Assembly (NCBI RefSeq): GCF_031143425.1
Contig: NW_027149999.1
Location: 62,001 to 126,000 of the forward strand
DNA length: 64,000 bases
Direction: 5' to 3'
From: Pleurodeles waltl
Lineage: Eukaryota > Chordata > Amphibia > Caudata > Salamandridae
A model generated the notes under the pieces. That model was not told the origin of the DNA, did not search any database, and saw nothing but the letters and a program-made list of their open reading frames with translations. Of the stretch, positions 47,406 to 61,800 are shown one piece after another (the stretch's first letter is position 1; each line of letters begins with the position of its first letter). The position numbers and the translations under genes were made by a program.

Positions 47406-49319
47406 GTGACTTGCGGGGCTCGGACCAGGTTCTGTTACCCAGAATCCTTTGCAAACCTCAAAATTTGGCTAAAAAAACACATGTTCCTCACATTTCTGTG
47501 GCAGAAAGTTCTGGAATCTGAGAGGAGCCACAAATTTCCTTCCACCCAGCGTCCCCCCAAGTCTCCCGATAAAAATGATACCTCACTTGTGTGGGTAGGC
47601 ATAGCGCCAGTGACAGGAAACGCACCAAAGCGCAACGTGGACACATACAAATTTTTGGAATAAACAGAGGTGTTTTTTGCGAAGGGCATACCTGTAGATT
47701 TTGGCCTCTAGCTCTGCCGGCACCTAGGGAAACCTACCAAACCTGTGCATTTCTGAAAACTAGAGACCTAGGGGAATCCAAGGAGGGGTGACTTGCGGGG
47801 CTCGGACCAGGTTCTGTTACCCAGAATCCTTTGCAAACCTCAACATTTGGCTAAAAAAACACATGTTCCTCAAATTTCTGCGGCAGAAAGTTCTGGAATC
47901 TGAGAGGAGCCACAAATGTCCTTCCACCCAGCGTTCCCCCAAGTCTCCCGATCAAAATGATACCTCACTTGTGTGGGTAGGCCTAGCGCCCGCGACAGGA
48001 ATCGACCCAAAGCGCAACGTGGACACATCCAAATTTTTGGAAGAAAACAGAGGTGTTTTTTGCGAAGTGCCTACCTGTAGATTTTGGCCTCTAGCTCAGC
48101 CGGCACCTAGGGAAACCTACCAAACCTGTGCATTTCTGAAAACTAGAGACCTGGGGAAATCCAAGGAGGGGTGACTTGCGGGGCTCGGACCAGGTTCTGT
48201 TACCCAGAATCCTTTGCAAACCTCAAAATTTGGCTAAAAAAACACATGTTTCTCACATTTCTTTGGCAGAAAGTTCTGGAATCTGAGAGGAGCAACAAAT
48301 TTCCTTCCACCCAGCGTTCCCCCAAGTCTCCCGATAAAAATGATACCTCACTTGTGTGGGTAGGCCTAGCGCCCGCGACAGGAAACGCCCCAAAGCGCAA
48401 CGTGGACACATCCAAATTTTTGGAAGAAAACAGAGGTGTTTTTTGCGAAGTGCCTACCTGTTGATTTTGGCCTCTAGCTCAGCCGGCACCTAGGGAAACC
48501 TACCAAACCTGTGCATTTCTGAAAACTAGAGACCTAGGGGAATCCAAGATGGGGTGACTTGCGGGGCTCGGACCAGGTTCTGTTACCCAGAATCCTCTGC
48601 AAACCTCAAAATTTGGCTAAAAAAACACATGTTCCTCACATTTCTGTGGCAGAAAGTTCTGGAATCTGAGAGGAGCCACAAATTTCCTTCCACCCAGCGT
48701 TCCCCCAAATCTCCCGATCAAAATGATACCTCACTTGTGTGGGTAGGCCTAGCGCCCGCGACAGGAAACGCCCCAAAGCGCAACGTGGACACATCCAAAT
48801 TTTTGGAAGAAAACAGAGGTATTTTTTGTGAAGTGCCTACCTGTAGATTTTGGCCTCTAGCTCAGCCGGCACCTAGGGAAACCTACCAAACCTGTGCATT
48901 TCTGAAAACTAGAGACCTAGGGGAATCCAAGATGGGGTGACTTGCGGGGCTCGGACCAGGTTCTGTTACCCAGAATCCTTTGCAAACCTCAAAATGTGGC
49001 TAAAAAAACACATGTTCCTCACATTTCTGTGGCAGAAAGTTCTGGAATCTGAGAGGAGCCACAAATTTCCTTCCACCCAGCGTTCCCCCAAATCTCCCGA
49101 TCAAAATGATACCTCACTTGTGTGGGTAGGCCTAGCGCCCGCGACAGGAAACGCCCCAAAGCGCAACGTGGACACATCCAAATTTTTGGAAGAAAACAGA
49201 GGTGTTTTTTGCGAAGTGCCTACCTGTAGATTTTGGCCTCTAGCTCAGCCGGCACCTAGGGAAACCTACCAAACCTGTGCATTTCTGAAAACTAGAGACC
49301 TAGGGGAATCCAAGGAGGG
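47406..49319 (+). repeat. Five-monomer segment paired with 37841-39754
   Basis: Monomers start at 47406, 47788, 48171, 48554 and 48937. They pair with 37841, 38223, 38606, 38989 and 39372 at an offset of 9,565 bp. Shared rare markers are GAGACCTGGGGAAATCC in the second unit and CTGTTGATTTTGG in the third. Local differences include GGAATCGACCC near 48000 and AATCCTCTGC near 48595 in this copy. The pairing ends at 49320, where the four-monomer module starts. Confidence 0.83.
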
Positions 49320-52300
49320 GTGACTTGCGGGGCTCGGACCAGGTTCTGTTACCCAGAATCCTTTGCAAACCTCAAAATGTGGCTAAAAAAACACATGTTC
49401 CTCACATTTCTGTGGCAGAAAGTTCTGGAATCTGAGAGGAGCCACAAATTTCCTTCCACCCAGCGTCCCCCCAAGTCTCCCGATAAAAATGATACCTCAC
49501 TTGTGTGGGTAGGCATAGCGCCAGCGACAGGAAACGCACCAAAGCGCAACGTGGACACATACAAATTTTTGGAATAAACAGAGGTGTTTTTTGCGAAGGG
49601 CATACCTGTAGATTTTGGCCTCTAGCTCTGCCGGCACCTAGGGAAACCTACCAAACCTGTGCATTTCTGAAAACTAGAGACCTAGGGGAATCCAAGGAGG
49701 GGTGACTTGCGGGGCTCGGACCAGGTTCTGTTACCCAGAATCCTTTGCAAACCTCAAAATTAGGCTAAAAAAACACATGTTCCTCACATTTCTGTGGCAG
49801 AAAGTTCTGGAATCTGAGAGGAGAAACAAATTTCCTTCCACCCAGCGTTCCCCCAAGTCTCCCGATAAAAATGATACCTCACTTGTGTGGGTAGGTATAG
49901 CGCCCGCGACAGGAAACGCCCCAAAGCGCAACGTGGACACATCCAAATTTTTGGAAGAAAACAGAGGTGTTTTTTGCGAAGTGCCTACCTGTAGATTTTG
50001 GCCTCTAGCTCAGCCGGCACCTAGGGAAACCTACCAAACCTGTGCATTTCTGAAAACTAGAGAACTAGGGGAATCCAAGATGGGGTGTCTTGCGGGGCTC
50101 GGACCAGGTTCTGAACCCAGAATCCTTTGCAAACCTCAAAATTTGGCTAAAAACACACATGTTCCTCACATTTCTGTGGCAGAAAGTTCAGGAATCTGAG
50201 AGGAGCCATAAATTTCCTTCCACCCAGCGTTCCCCCAAGTCTCCCGATAAAAATGATACCTCACTTGTGTGGGTAGGCCTGGCGCCCGCGACAGGAAACG
50301 CCCCAAAGCGCAACGTGGACACATCCAAATTTTTGGAAGAAAACAGAGGTATTTTTTGTGAAGTGCCTACCTGTAAATGTTGGCCTCTAGCTCAGGGAAA
50401 CTTAGGGAAACCTACCAAACCTGTGCATTTCTGAAAACTAGAGACCTAGGGGAATCCAAGATGGGGTGACTTGCGGGGCTCGGACCAGGTTCTGTTACCC
50501 AGAATCCTTTGCAAACCTCAAAATTTGGCTATAAAAACACATGTTCCTCACATTTCTGTGGCAGAAAGTTCTGGAATCTGAGAGGAGCCACAAATTTCCT
50601 TCCACCCAGCGTCCCCACAAGTCTCCCGATAAAAATGATACCTCACTTGTGTGGGTAGGCATAGCGCCAGCGACAGGAAATGCACCAAAGCGCAACGTGG
50701 ACACATACAAATTTTTGGAATAAACAGAGGTGTTTTTTGCGAAGGGCATACCTGTAGATTTTGGCCTCTAGCTCTGCCGGCACCTAGGGAAACTTACCAA
50801 ACCTGTGCATTTCTGAAAACTAGAGACCTAGGGGAATCCAAGGAGGGGTGACTTGCGGGGCTCGGACCAGGTTCTGTTACCCAGAATCCTTTGCAAACCT
50901 CAACATTTGGCTAAAAAAACACATGTTCCTCAAATTTCTGCGGCAGAAAGTTCTAGAATCTGAGAGGAGCCACAAATTTCCTTCCACCCAGCGTTCCCCC
51001 AAGTCTCCCGATCAAAATGATACCTCACTTGTGTGGGTAGGCCTAGCGCCCGCGACAGGAAATGCCCCAAAGCGCAACGTGGACACATCCAAATTTTTGG
51101 AAGAAAACAGAGGTGTTTTTTGCGAAGTGCCTACCTGTAGATTTTGGCCTCCAGCTCAGCCGGCACCTAGGGAAACCTACCAAACCTGTGCATTTCTGAA
51201 AACTAGAGACCTAGGGAAATCCAAGGAGGGGTGACTTGCGGAGCTCGGACCAGGTTCTGTTACCCAGAATCCTTTGCAAACCTCAAAATTTGGCTAAAAA
51301 ACACATGTTTCTCACATTTCTTTGGCAGAAAGTTCTGGAATCTGAGAGGAGCCACAAATTTCCTTCCACCCAGCGTTCCCCCAAGTCTCCCGATAAAAAT
51401 CATACCTCACTTGTGTGGGAAGGCCTAGCGCCCGCGACAGGAAACACCCCAAAGCGCAACGTGGACACATCCCAATTTTTGGAAGAAAACAGAGGTGTTT
51501 TTTGCGAAGTGCCTACCTGTAGATTTTGGCCTCTAGCTCAGCCGGCACCTAGGGAAACCTACCTAACCTGTGCATTTCTGAAAACTAGAGACCTAGGGGA
51601 ATCTAAGGAGGGGTGACTTGCGGGGCTCAGACCAGGTTCTGTTACCCAGAATCCTTTGCAAACCTCAAAATGTGGCTAAAAAAACACATGTTCCTCACAT
51701 TTCTGTGGCAGAAAGTTCTGGAATCTGAGAGGAGCCACAAATTTCCTTCCACCCAGCGTTCCCCCAAGTCTCCCGATAAAAATGATACCTCACTTGTGTG
51801 GGTAGGCCTAGCGCCCGCGACAGGAAACGCCCCAAAGCACAACGTGGACACATCCAAATTTTTGGAAGAAAACAGAGGTGTTTTTTGCGAAGTGCCTACC
51901 TGTAGATTTTGGCCTCTAGCTCAGCCGGCACCTAGGGAAACCTACCAAACCTGTGCATTTCTGAAAACTAGAGAACTAGGGGAATCCAAGATGGGGTGTC
52001 TTGCGGGGCTCGGACCAGGTTCTGTTACCCAGAATCCTTTGCAAACCTCAAAATTTGGCTAAAAACACACATGTTCCTCACATTTCTGTGGCAGAAAGTT
52101 CTGGAATCTGAGAGGAGCCACAAATTTCCTTCCACCCAGCGTTCCCCCAAGTCTCCCGATAAAAATGATACCTCACTTGTGTGGGTAGGCCTGGCGCCCG
52201 CGACAGGAAACGCCCCAAAGCACAACGTGGACACATCCAAATTTTTGGAAGAAAACAGAGGTGTTTTTTGCGAAGTGCCTACCTGTAGATTTTGGCCTCT

Positions 52301-52759
52301 AGCTCAGCCGGCACCTAGGGAAACCTACCAAACCTGTGCATTTCTGAAAACTAGAGAACTAGGGGAATCCAAGATGGGGTGTCTTGCGGGGCTCGGACCA
52401 GGTTCTGTTACCCAGAATCCTTTGCAAACCTCAAAATTTGGCTAAAAACACATGTTCCTCACATTTCTGTGGCAGAAAGTTCTGGAATCTGAGAGGAGCC
52501 ACAAATTTCCTTCCACCCAGCGTTCCCCCAAGTCTCCCGATAAAAATGATACCTCACTTGTGTGGGTAGGCCTGGCGCCCGCGACAGGAAACGCCCCAAA
52601 GCGCAACGTGGACACATCCAATTTTTTGGAAGAAAACAGAGGTATTTTTTGTGAAGTGCCTACCTGTAAATGTTGGCCTCTAGCTCAGCCGGCACCTAGG
52701 GAAACCTACCAAACCTGTGCATTTCTGAAAACTAGAGACCTAGGGGAATCCAAGGAGGG
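49320..52759 (+). repeat. Nine-monomer segment collinear with 7972-11415
   Basis: Monomers start at 49320, 49702, 50085, 50466, 50848, 51231, 51613, 51996 and 52379. They follow the order 7972 to 11033 with offsets drifting from 41,348 to 41,346 through small deletions in A runs (GCTAAAAAACACATG in 51231, GCTAAAAACACATG in 52379). Shared rare markers are AGTTCTAGAATC and GGCCTCCAGC in the fifth unit. It lies directly before a subfamily VI block, whereas at 11416 the order continues differently. Confidence 0.83.
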
Positions 52760-55700
52760 GTGACTTACGGGGCTCGGACCAGGTTCTGTTACCCAGAATC
52801 CTTTGCAAACCTCAAAATGTGGCTAAAAAAACACATGTTCCTCACATTTCTGTGGCAGAAAGTTCTGGAATCTGAGAGGAGCCACAAATTTCCTTCCACC
52901 CAGCGTTCCCCCAAGTCGCCCGATCGAAATGATACCTCACTTGTGTGGGTAGGCCTAGCGTCCGCGACAGGAAACGCCCCAAAGGCCAACGTGGACACAT
53001 CCAAATTTTTGGAAGAAAACAGAGGTGTTTTTTGTGAAGTGCCTACCTGTAGATTTTGGCCTCTAGCTCAGCCGGCACCTAGGGAAACCTACCAAACCTG
53101 TGCATTTCTGAAAACTAGAGACGTAGGGGAATCCAAGATAGGGTGACTTGCGGGGCTCGGACCAGGTTCTGTTACCCAGAATCCTTTGCAAACCTCAAAA
53201 TTTGGCTAAAAAAACACATGTTCCTCACATTTCTGTGGCAGAAAGTTCTGGAATCTGAGAGGAGCCACAAATTTCCTTCCACCCAGCGTTCCCCCAAGTC
53301 TCCCGATAAAAATGATACCTCACTTGTGTGGGTAGGCCTAGCGCCCGCGACAGGAAACGCCCCAAAGCGCAACGTGGACACATCCACATTTTTTGAAGAC
53401 AACAGAGGTGTTTTTTGCGAAGTGCCTACCTGTAGATTTTGGCCTCTAGCTCAGCCGGCACCTAGGGAAACCTACCAAACCTGTGCATTTCTGAAAACTA
53501 GAGACCTAGGGGACTCCAAGGAGGGGTGACTTGCGGGGCTCGGACCAGGTTCTGTTACCCAGAATCCTTTGCAAACCTCAAAATTTGGATAAAAAAACAC
53601 ATGTTTCTCACATTTCTTTGGCAGAAAGTTCTGGAATCTGAGAGGAGCCACAAATGTCCTTCCACCCAGCGTTCCCCCAAGTCTCCCGATAAAAATGATA
53701 CCTCACTTGTGTGGGTAGGCCTAGTGCCCGCGACAGGAAACGCCCCAAAGCGCAACGTGGACACATCCAAATTTTGGGAAGAAAACAGAGGTGTTTTTTG
53801 CGAAGTGTCTACCTGTAGATTTTGGCCTGTAGCCAAGCCGGCACCTAGGGAAACCTACCAAACCTGTGCATTTCTGAAAACTAGAGACCTAGGGGAGTCC
53901 AAGATGGGGTGACTTGCGGGGCTCGGACCAGGTTCTGTTACCCAGAATCCTTTGCAAACCTCAAAATTTGGCTAAAAAAACCCATGTTCCTCAAATTTCT
54001 GTGGCAGAAAGTTCTGGAATCTGAGAGGAGCCACAAATTTCCTTCCACCCAGCGTTCCCCCAAGTCTCCCGATAAAAATGATACCTCACTTGTGTGGGTA
54101 GGCCTAGCGCCCGCGACAGGAAACGCCCCAAAGTGCAACGTGGACACATCCAAATTTTTGGAAGAAAACAGAGGTGTTTATTGCGAAGTGCCTACCTGTA
54201 GATTTTGGCCTCTAGCTCAGCCGGCACCTAGGGAAACCTACCAAACCTGTGCATTTCTGAAAACTAGAGACCTAGAAGAATCCAAGGAGGGGTGACTTGC
54301 GGGGCTCGGACCAGGTTCTGTTACCCAGAATCCATTGCAAACCTCAAAATTTGGCTAAAAAAACACATGTTTCTCACATTTCTTTGGCAGAAAGTTCTGG
54401 AATCTGAGAGGAGCAACAAATTTCCTTCCACCCAGCGTTCCCCCAAGTCTCCCGATAAAAATGATACCTCACTTGTGTGGGTAGGCCTAGCGCCCGCGAC
54501 AGGAAACGCCCCAAAGCGCAACGTGGACACATCCAAATTTTTGGAAGAAAACAGAGGTGTTTTTTGCGAAGTGCCTACCTGTAGATTTTGGCCTCTAGCT
54601 CAGCCGGCACCTAGGGAAACCTACCAAACCTGTGCATTTCTGAAAACTAGAGACCTAGAAGAATCCAAGGAGGGGTGACTTGCGGGGCTCGGACCAGGTT
54701 CTGTTACCCAGAATCCATTGCAAACCTCAAAATTTGGCTAAAAAAACACATGTTTCTCACCTTTCTTTGGCAGAAAGTTCTGGAATCTGAGAGGAGCAAC
54801 AAATTTCCTTCCACCCAGCGTTCCCCCAAGTCTCCCGATAAAAATGATACCTCACTTGTGTGGGTAGGCCTAGCGCCCGCGACAGGAAACGCCCCAAAGC
54901 GCAACGTGGACACATCCAAATTTTTGGAAGAAAACAGAGGTGTTTTTTGCGAAGTGCCTACCTGTAGATTTTGGCCTCTAGCTCAGCCGGCACCTAGGGA
55001 AACCTACCAAACCTGTGCATTTCTGAAAACTAGAGACCTAGGGGAATCCAAGGAGGGGTGACTTGCGGTGGCTCGGACCAGGTTCTGTTACCCAGAATCC
55101 ATTGCAAACCTCAAAATTTGGCTAAAAAAACACATGTTTCTCACATTTCTTTGGCAGAAAGTTCTGGAATCTGAGAGGAGCCACAAATTTCCTTCCACCC
55201 AGCGTTCCCCCAAGTCTCCCGATAAAAATGATACCTCACTTGTGTGGGGAGGCCTAGCGCCCGCGACAGGAAACACCCCAAAGCGCAAAGTGGACACATC
55301 CAAATTTTTGGAAGAAAACAGAGGTGTTTTTTGCGAAGTGCCTACCTGTAGATTTTGGCCTCTAGCTCAGCCGGCACCTAGGGAAACCTACCAAACCTGT
55401 GCATTTCTGAAAACTAGAGACCTATGGGAATCTAAGGAGGGGTGACTTGCGGGGCTCAGACCAGGTTCTGTTACCCAGAATCCTTTGCAAACCTCAAAAT
55501 GTGGCTAAAAAAACACATGTTCCTCACATTTCTGTGGCAGAAAGTTCAGGAATCTGAGAGGAGCCACAAATTTCCTTCCACCTAGCGTTCCCCCAAGTCT
55601 CCCGATAAAAATGATACCTCACTTGTGTGGGTAGGCCTAGCGCCCGCGACAGGAAACGCCCCAAAGCGCAACGTGGACACATCCAAATTTTTGGAAGAAA

Positions 55701-58700
55701 ACAGAGGTGTTTTTTGCGAAGTGCCTACCTGTAGATTTTGGCCTCTAGCTCAGCCGGCACCTAGGGAAACCTACCAAACCTGTGCATTTCTGAAAACTAG
55801 AGACCTAGGGGAATCCAAGATGGGGTGACTTGCGGGGCTCGGACCAGGTTCTGTTACCCAGAATCCTTTGCAAACCTCAAAATTTGGCTAAAAAAACACA
55901 TGTTCCTCACATTTCTGTGGCAGAAAGTTCTGGAATCTGAGAGGAGCCACAAATTTCCTTCCACCCAGCGTCCCCCCAAGTCTCCCGATAAAAATTATAC
56001 CTCACTTGTGTGGGTAGGCATAGCGCCAGCGACAGGAAACGCACCAAAGCGCAACGTGGACACATACAAATTTTTGGAATAAACAGAGGTGTTTTTTGCG
56101 AAGGGCATACCTGTAGATTTTGGCCTCTAGCTCTGCCGGCACCTAGGGAAACCTACCAAACCTGTGCATTTCTGAAAACTAGAGACCTAGGGGAATCCAA
56201 GGAGGGGTGACTTGCGGGGCTCGGACCAGGTTCTGTTACCCAGAATCCTTTGCAAACCTCAACATTTGGCTAAAAAAACACATGTTCCTCAAATTTCTGC
56301 GGCAGAAAGTTCTGGAATCTGAGAGGAGCCACAAATTTCCTTCCACCCAGCGTTCCCCCAAGTCTCCCGATCAAAATGATACCTCACTTGTGTGGGTAGG
56401 ACTAGCGCCCGCGACAGGAAACGCCCCAAAGCGCAACGTGGACACATCCAAATTTTTGGAAGAAAACAGAGGTGTTTTTTGCGAAGTGCCTACCTGTAGA
56501 TTTTGGCCTCTAGCTCAGCCGGCACCTAGGGAAACCTACCAAACCTGTGCATTTCTGAAAACTAGAGACCTAGGGAAATCCAAGGAGGGGTGACTTGCGG
56601 GGCTCGGACCAGGTTCTGTTACCCAGAATCCTTTGCAAACCTCAAAATTTGGCTAAAAAAACACATGTTTCTCACATTTCTTTGGCAGAAAGTTCTGGAA
56701 TCTGAGAGGAGCAACAAATTTCCTTCCACCCAGCGTTCCCCCAAGTCTCCCGATAAAAATGATACCTCACTTGTGTGGGTAGGCCTAGCGCCCGCGACAG
56801 GAAACGCCCCAAAGCGCAACGTGGACACATCCAAATTTTTGGAAGAAAACAGAGGTGTTTTTTGCGAAGTGCCTACCTGTAGATTTTGGCCTCTAGCTCA
56901 GCCGGCACCTAGGGAAACCTACCAAACCTGTGCATTTCTGAAAACTAGAGACCTAGGGGAATCCAAGGAGGGGTGACTTGCGGTGGCTCGGACCAGGTTC
57001 TGTTACCCAGAATCCATTGCAAACCTCAAAATTTGGCTAAAAAAACACATGTTTCTCACATTTCTTTGGCAGAAAGTTCTGGAATCTGAGAGGAGCCACA
57101 AATTTCCTTCCACCCAGCGTTCCCCCAAGTCTCCCGATAAAAATGATACCTCACTTGTGTGGGTAGGCCTAGCGCCCGCGACAGGAAACACCCCAAAGCG
57201 CAAAGTGGACACATCCAAATTTTTGGAAGAAAACAGAGGTGTTTTTTGCGAAGTGCCTACCTGTAGATTTTGGCCTCTAGCTCAGCCGGCACCTAGGGAA
57301 ACCTACCAAACCTGTGTATTTCTGAAAACTAGAGACCTAGGGGAATCTAAGGAGGGGTGAGTTGCGGGGCTCAGACCAGGTTCTGTTACCCAGAATCCTT
57401 TGCAAACCTCAAAATGTGGCTAAAAAAACACATGTTCCTCACATTTCTGTGGCAGAAAGTTCTGGAATCTGAGAGGAGCCACAAATTTCCTTCCACCTAG
57501 CGTTCCCCCAAGTCTCCCGATAAAAATGATACCTCACTTGTGTGGGTAGGCCTAGCGCCCGCGACAGGAAACGCCCCAAAGCGCAACGTGGACACATCCA
57601 AATTTTTGGAAGAAAACAGAGGTGTTTTTTGCGAAGTGCCTACCTGTAGATTTTGGCCTCTAGCTCAGCCGGCACCTAGGGAAACCTACCAAACCTGTGC
57701 ATTTCTGAAAACTAGAGACCTAGGGGAATCCAAGATGGGGTGACTTGCGGGGCTCGGACCAGGTTCTGTTACCCAGAATCCTTTGCAAACCTCAAAATTT
57801 GGCTAAAAAAACACATGTTCCTCACATTTCTGTGGCAGAAAGTTCTGGAATCTGAGAGGAGCCACAAATTTCCTTCCACCCAGCGTCCCCCCAAGTCTCC
57901 CGATAAAAATTATACCTCACTTGTGTGGGTAGGCATAGCGCCAGCGACAGGAAACGCACCAAAGCGCAACGTGGACACATACAAATTTTTGGAATAAACA
58001 GAGGTGTTTTTTGCGAAGGGCATACCTGTAGATTTTGGCCTCTAGCTCTGCCGGCACCTAGGGAAACCTACCAAACCTGTGCATTTCTGAAAACTAGAGA
58101 CCTAGGGGAATCCAAGGAGGGGTGACTTGCGGGGCTCGGACCAGGTTCTGTTACCCAGAATCCTTTGCAAACCTCAACATTTGGCTAAAAAAACACATGT
58201 TCCTCAAATTTCTGCGGCAGAAAGTTCTGGAATCTGAGAGGAGCCACAAATGTCCTTCCACCCAGCGTTCCCCCAAGTCTCCCGATCAAAATGATACCTC
58301 ACTTGTGTGGGTAGGCCTAGCGCCCGCGACAGGAAACGCCCCAAAGCGCAACGTGGACACATCCAAATTTTTGGAAGAAAACAGAGGTGTTTTTTGCGAA
58401 GTGACTACCTGTAGATTTTGGCCTCAAGCTCAGCCGGCACCTAGGGAAACCTACCAAACCTGTGCATTTCTGAACACTAGAGACCTAGGGAAATCCAAGG
58501 AGGGGTGACTTGCGGGGCTCGGACCAGGTTCTGTTACCCAGAATCCTTTGCAAACCTCAAAATTTGGCTAAAAAAACACATGTTTCTCACATTTCTGTGG
58601 CAGAAAGTTCTGGAATCTCAGAGGAGCCACAAATTTCCTTCCACCCAGCGTCCCCCCAAGTCTCCCGATAAAAATGATACCTCACTTGTGTGGGTAGGCA

Positions 58701-58886
58701 TAGCGCCAGCGACAGGAAACGCACCAAAGCGCAACGTGGACACATACAAATTTTTGGAATAAACAGAGGTGTTTTTTGCGAAGGGCATACCTGTAGATTT
58801 TGGCCTCTAGCTCTGCCGGCACCTAGGGAAACCTACCAAACCTGTGCATTTCTGACAACTAGAGACCTAGGGGAATCCAAGGAGGG
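52760..58886 (+). repeat. 16-monomer segment, copy 1 (6,127 bp)
   Basis: Monomers start at 52760, 53143, 53526, 53909, 54292, 54675, 55058, 55442, 55825, 56207, 56590, 56973, 57357, 57740, 58122 and 58505. The first eleven pair with 58887-63099 at a constant offset of 6,127 bp. The remaining five do not follow the second copy, which instead has an additional subfamily II unit at 63100. Private changes here include TGACTTACGG at 52762, TTTGGATAAAAAAAC in 53526, GTGGGGAGGCC in 55058 and AGTTCAGGAATC in 55442. Confidence 0.85.
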
Positions 58887-61800
58887 GTGACTTGCGGGGC
58901 TCGGACCAGGTTCTGTTACCCAGAATCCTTTGCAAACCTCAAAATGTGGCTAAAAAAACACATGTTCCTCACATTTCTGTGGCAGAAAGTTCTGGAATCT
59001 GAGAGGAGCCACAAATTTCCTTCCACCCAGCGTTCCCCCAAGTCGCCCGATCGAAATGATACCTCACTTGTGTGGGTAGGCCTAGCGTCCGCGACAGGAA
59101 ACGCCCCAAAGGCCAACGTGGACACATCCAAATTTTTGGAAGAAAACAGAGGTGTTTTTTGCGAAGTGCCTACCTGTAGATTTTGGCCTCTAGCTCAGCC
59201 GGCACCTAGGGAAACCTACCAAACCTGTGCATTTCTGAAAACTAGAGACGTAGGGGAATCCAAGATAGGGTGACTTGCGGGGCTCGGACCAGGTTCTGTT
59301 ACCCAGAATCCTTTGCAAACCTCAAAATTTGGCTAAAAAAACACATGTTCCTCACATTTCTGTGGCAGAAAGTTCTGGAATCTGAGAGGAGCCACAAATT
59401 TCCTTCCACCCAGCGTTCCCCCAAGTCTCCCGATAAAAATGATACCTCAATTGTGTGGGTAGGCCTAGCGCCCGCGACAGGAAACGCCCCAAAGCGCAAC
59501 GTGGACACATCCACATTTTTTGAAGACAACAGAGGTCTTTTTTGCGAAGTGCCTACCTGTAGATTTTGGCCTCTAGCTCAGCCGGCACCTAGGGAAACCT
59601 ACCAAACCTGTGCATTTCTGAAAACTAGAGACCTAGGGGACTCCAAGGAGGGGTGACTTGCGGGGCTCGGACCAGGTTCTGTTACCCAGAATCCTTTGCA
59701 AACCTCAAAATTTGGCTAAAAAAACACATGTTTCTCACCTTTCTTTGGCAGAAAGTTCTGGAATCTGAGAGGAGCCACAAATGTCCTTCCACCCAGCGTT
59801 CCCCCAAGTCTCCCGATAAAAATGATACCTCACTTGTGTGGGTAGGCCTAGTGCCCGCGACAGGAAACGCCCCAAAGCGCAACGTGGACACATCCAAATT
59901 TTGGGAAGAAAACAGAGGTGTTTTTTGCGAAGTGTCTACCTGTAGATTTTGGCCTGTAGCCAAGCCGGCACCTAGGGAAACCTACCAAACCTGTGCATTT
60001 CTGAAAACTAGAGACCTAGGGGAGTCCAAGATGGGGTGACTTGCGGGGCTCGGACCAGGTTCTGTTACCCAGAATCCTTTGCAAACCTCAAAATTTGGCT
60101 AAAAAAACCCATGTTCCTCAAATTTCTGTGGCAGAAAGTTCTGGAATCTGAGAGGAGCAACAAATTTCCTTCCACCCAGCGTTCCCCCAAGTCTCCCGAT
60201 AAAAATGATACCTCACTTGTGTGGGTAGGCCTAGCGCCCGCGACAGGAAACGCCCCAAAGCGCAACGTGGACACATCCAAATTTTTGGAAGAAAACAGAG
60301 GTGTTTTTTGCGAAGTGCCTACCTGTAGATTTTGGCCTCTAGCTCAGCCGGCACCTAGGGAAACCTACCAAACCTGTGCATTTCTGAAAACTAGAGACCT
60401 AGAAGAATCCAAGGAGGGGTGACTTGCGGGGCTCGGACCAGGTTCTGTTACCCAGAATCCATTGCAAACCTCAAAATTTGGCTAAAAAAACACATGTTTC
60501 TCACATTTCTTTGGCAGAAAGTTCTGGAATCTGAGAGGAGCAACAAATTTCCTTCCACCCAGCGTTCCCCCAAGTCGCCCGATAAAAATGATACCTCACT
60601 TGTGTGGGTAGGCCTAGCGCCCGCGACAGGAAACGCCCCAAAGCGCAACGTGGACACATCCAAATTTTTGGAAGAAAACAGAGGTGTTTTTTGCAAAGTG
60701 CCTACCTGTAGATTTTGGCCTCTAGCTCAGCCGGCACCTAGGGAAACCTACCAAACCTGTGCATTTCTGAAAACTAGAGACCTAGAAGAATCCAAGGAGG
60801 GGTGACTTGCGGGGCTCGGACCAGGTTCTGTTACCCAGAATCCATTGCAAACCTCAAAATTTGGCTAAAAAAACACATGTTTCTCACCTTTCTTTGGCAG
60901 AAAGTTCTGGAATCTGAGAGGAGCAACAAATTTCCTTCCACCCAGCGTTCCCCCAAGTCTCCCGATAAAAATGATACCTCACTTGTGTGGGTAGGCCTAG
61001 CGCCCGCGACAGGAAACGCCCCAAAGCGCAACGTGAACACATCCAAATTTTTGGAAGAAAACAGAGGTGTTTTTTGCGAAGTGCCTACCTGTAGATTTTG
61101 GCCTCTAGCTCAGCCGGCACCTAGGGAAACCTACCAAACCTGTGCATTTCTGAAAACTAGAGACCTAGGGGAATCCAAGGAGGGGTGACTTGCGGTGGCT
61201 CGGACCAGGTTCTGTTACCCAGAATCCATTGCAAACCTCAAAATTTGGCTAAAAAAACACATGTTTCTCACATTTCTTTGGCAGAAAGTTCTGGAATCTG
61301 AGAGGAGCCACAAATTTCCTTCCACCCAGCGTTCCCCCAAGTCTCCCGATAAAAATGATACCTCACTTGTGTGGGTAGGCCTAGCGCCCGCGACAGGAAA
61401 CACCCCAAAGCGCAAAGTGGACACATCCAAATTTTTGGAAGAAAACAGAGGTGTTTTTTGCGAAGTGCCTACCTGTAGATTTTGGCCTCTAGCTCAGCCG
61501 GCACCTAGGGAAACCTTCCAAACCTGTGCATTTCTGAAAACTAGAGACCTAGGGGAATCTAAGGAGGGGTGACTTGCGGGGCTCAGACCAGGTTCTGTTA
61601 CCCAGAATCCTTTGCAAACCTCAAAATGTGGCTAAAAAAACACATGTTCCTCACATTTCTGTGGCAGAAAGTTCTGGAATCTGAGAGGAGCCACAAATTT
61701 CCTTCCACCTAGCGTTCCCCCAAGTCTCCCGATAAAAATGATACCTCACTTGTGTGGGTAGGCCTAGCGCCCGCGACAGGAAACGCCCCAAAGCGCAACG

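Noticed and set aside
50530..50537. TATAAAAA in the 50466 unit as a TATA box
   Set aside because: It is made by one substitution in the A run in a single monomer and has no other promoter context.
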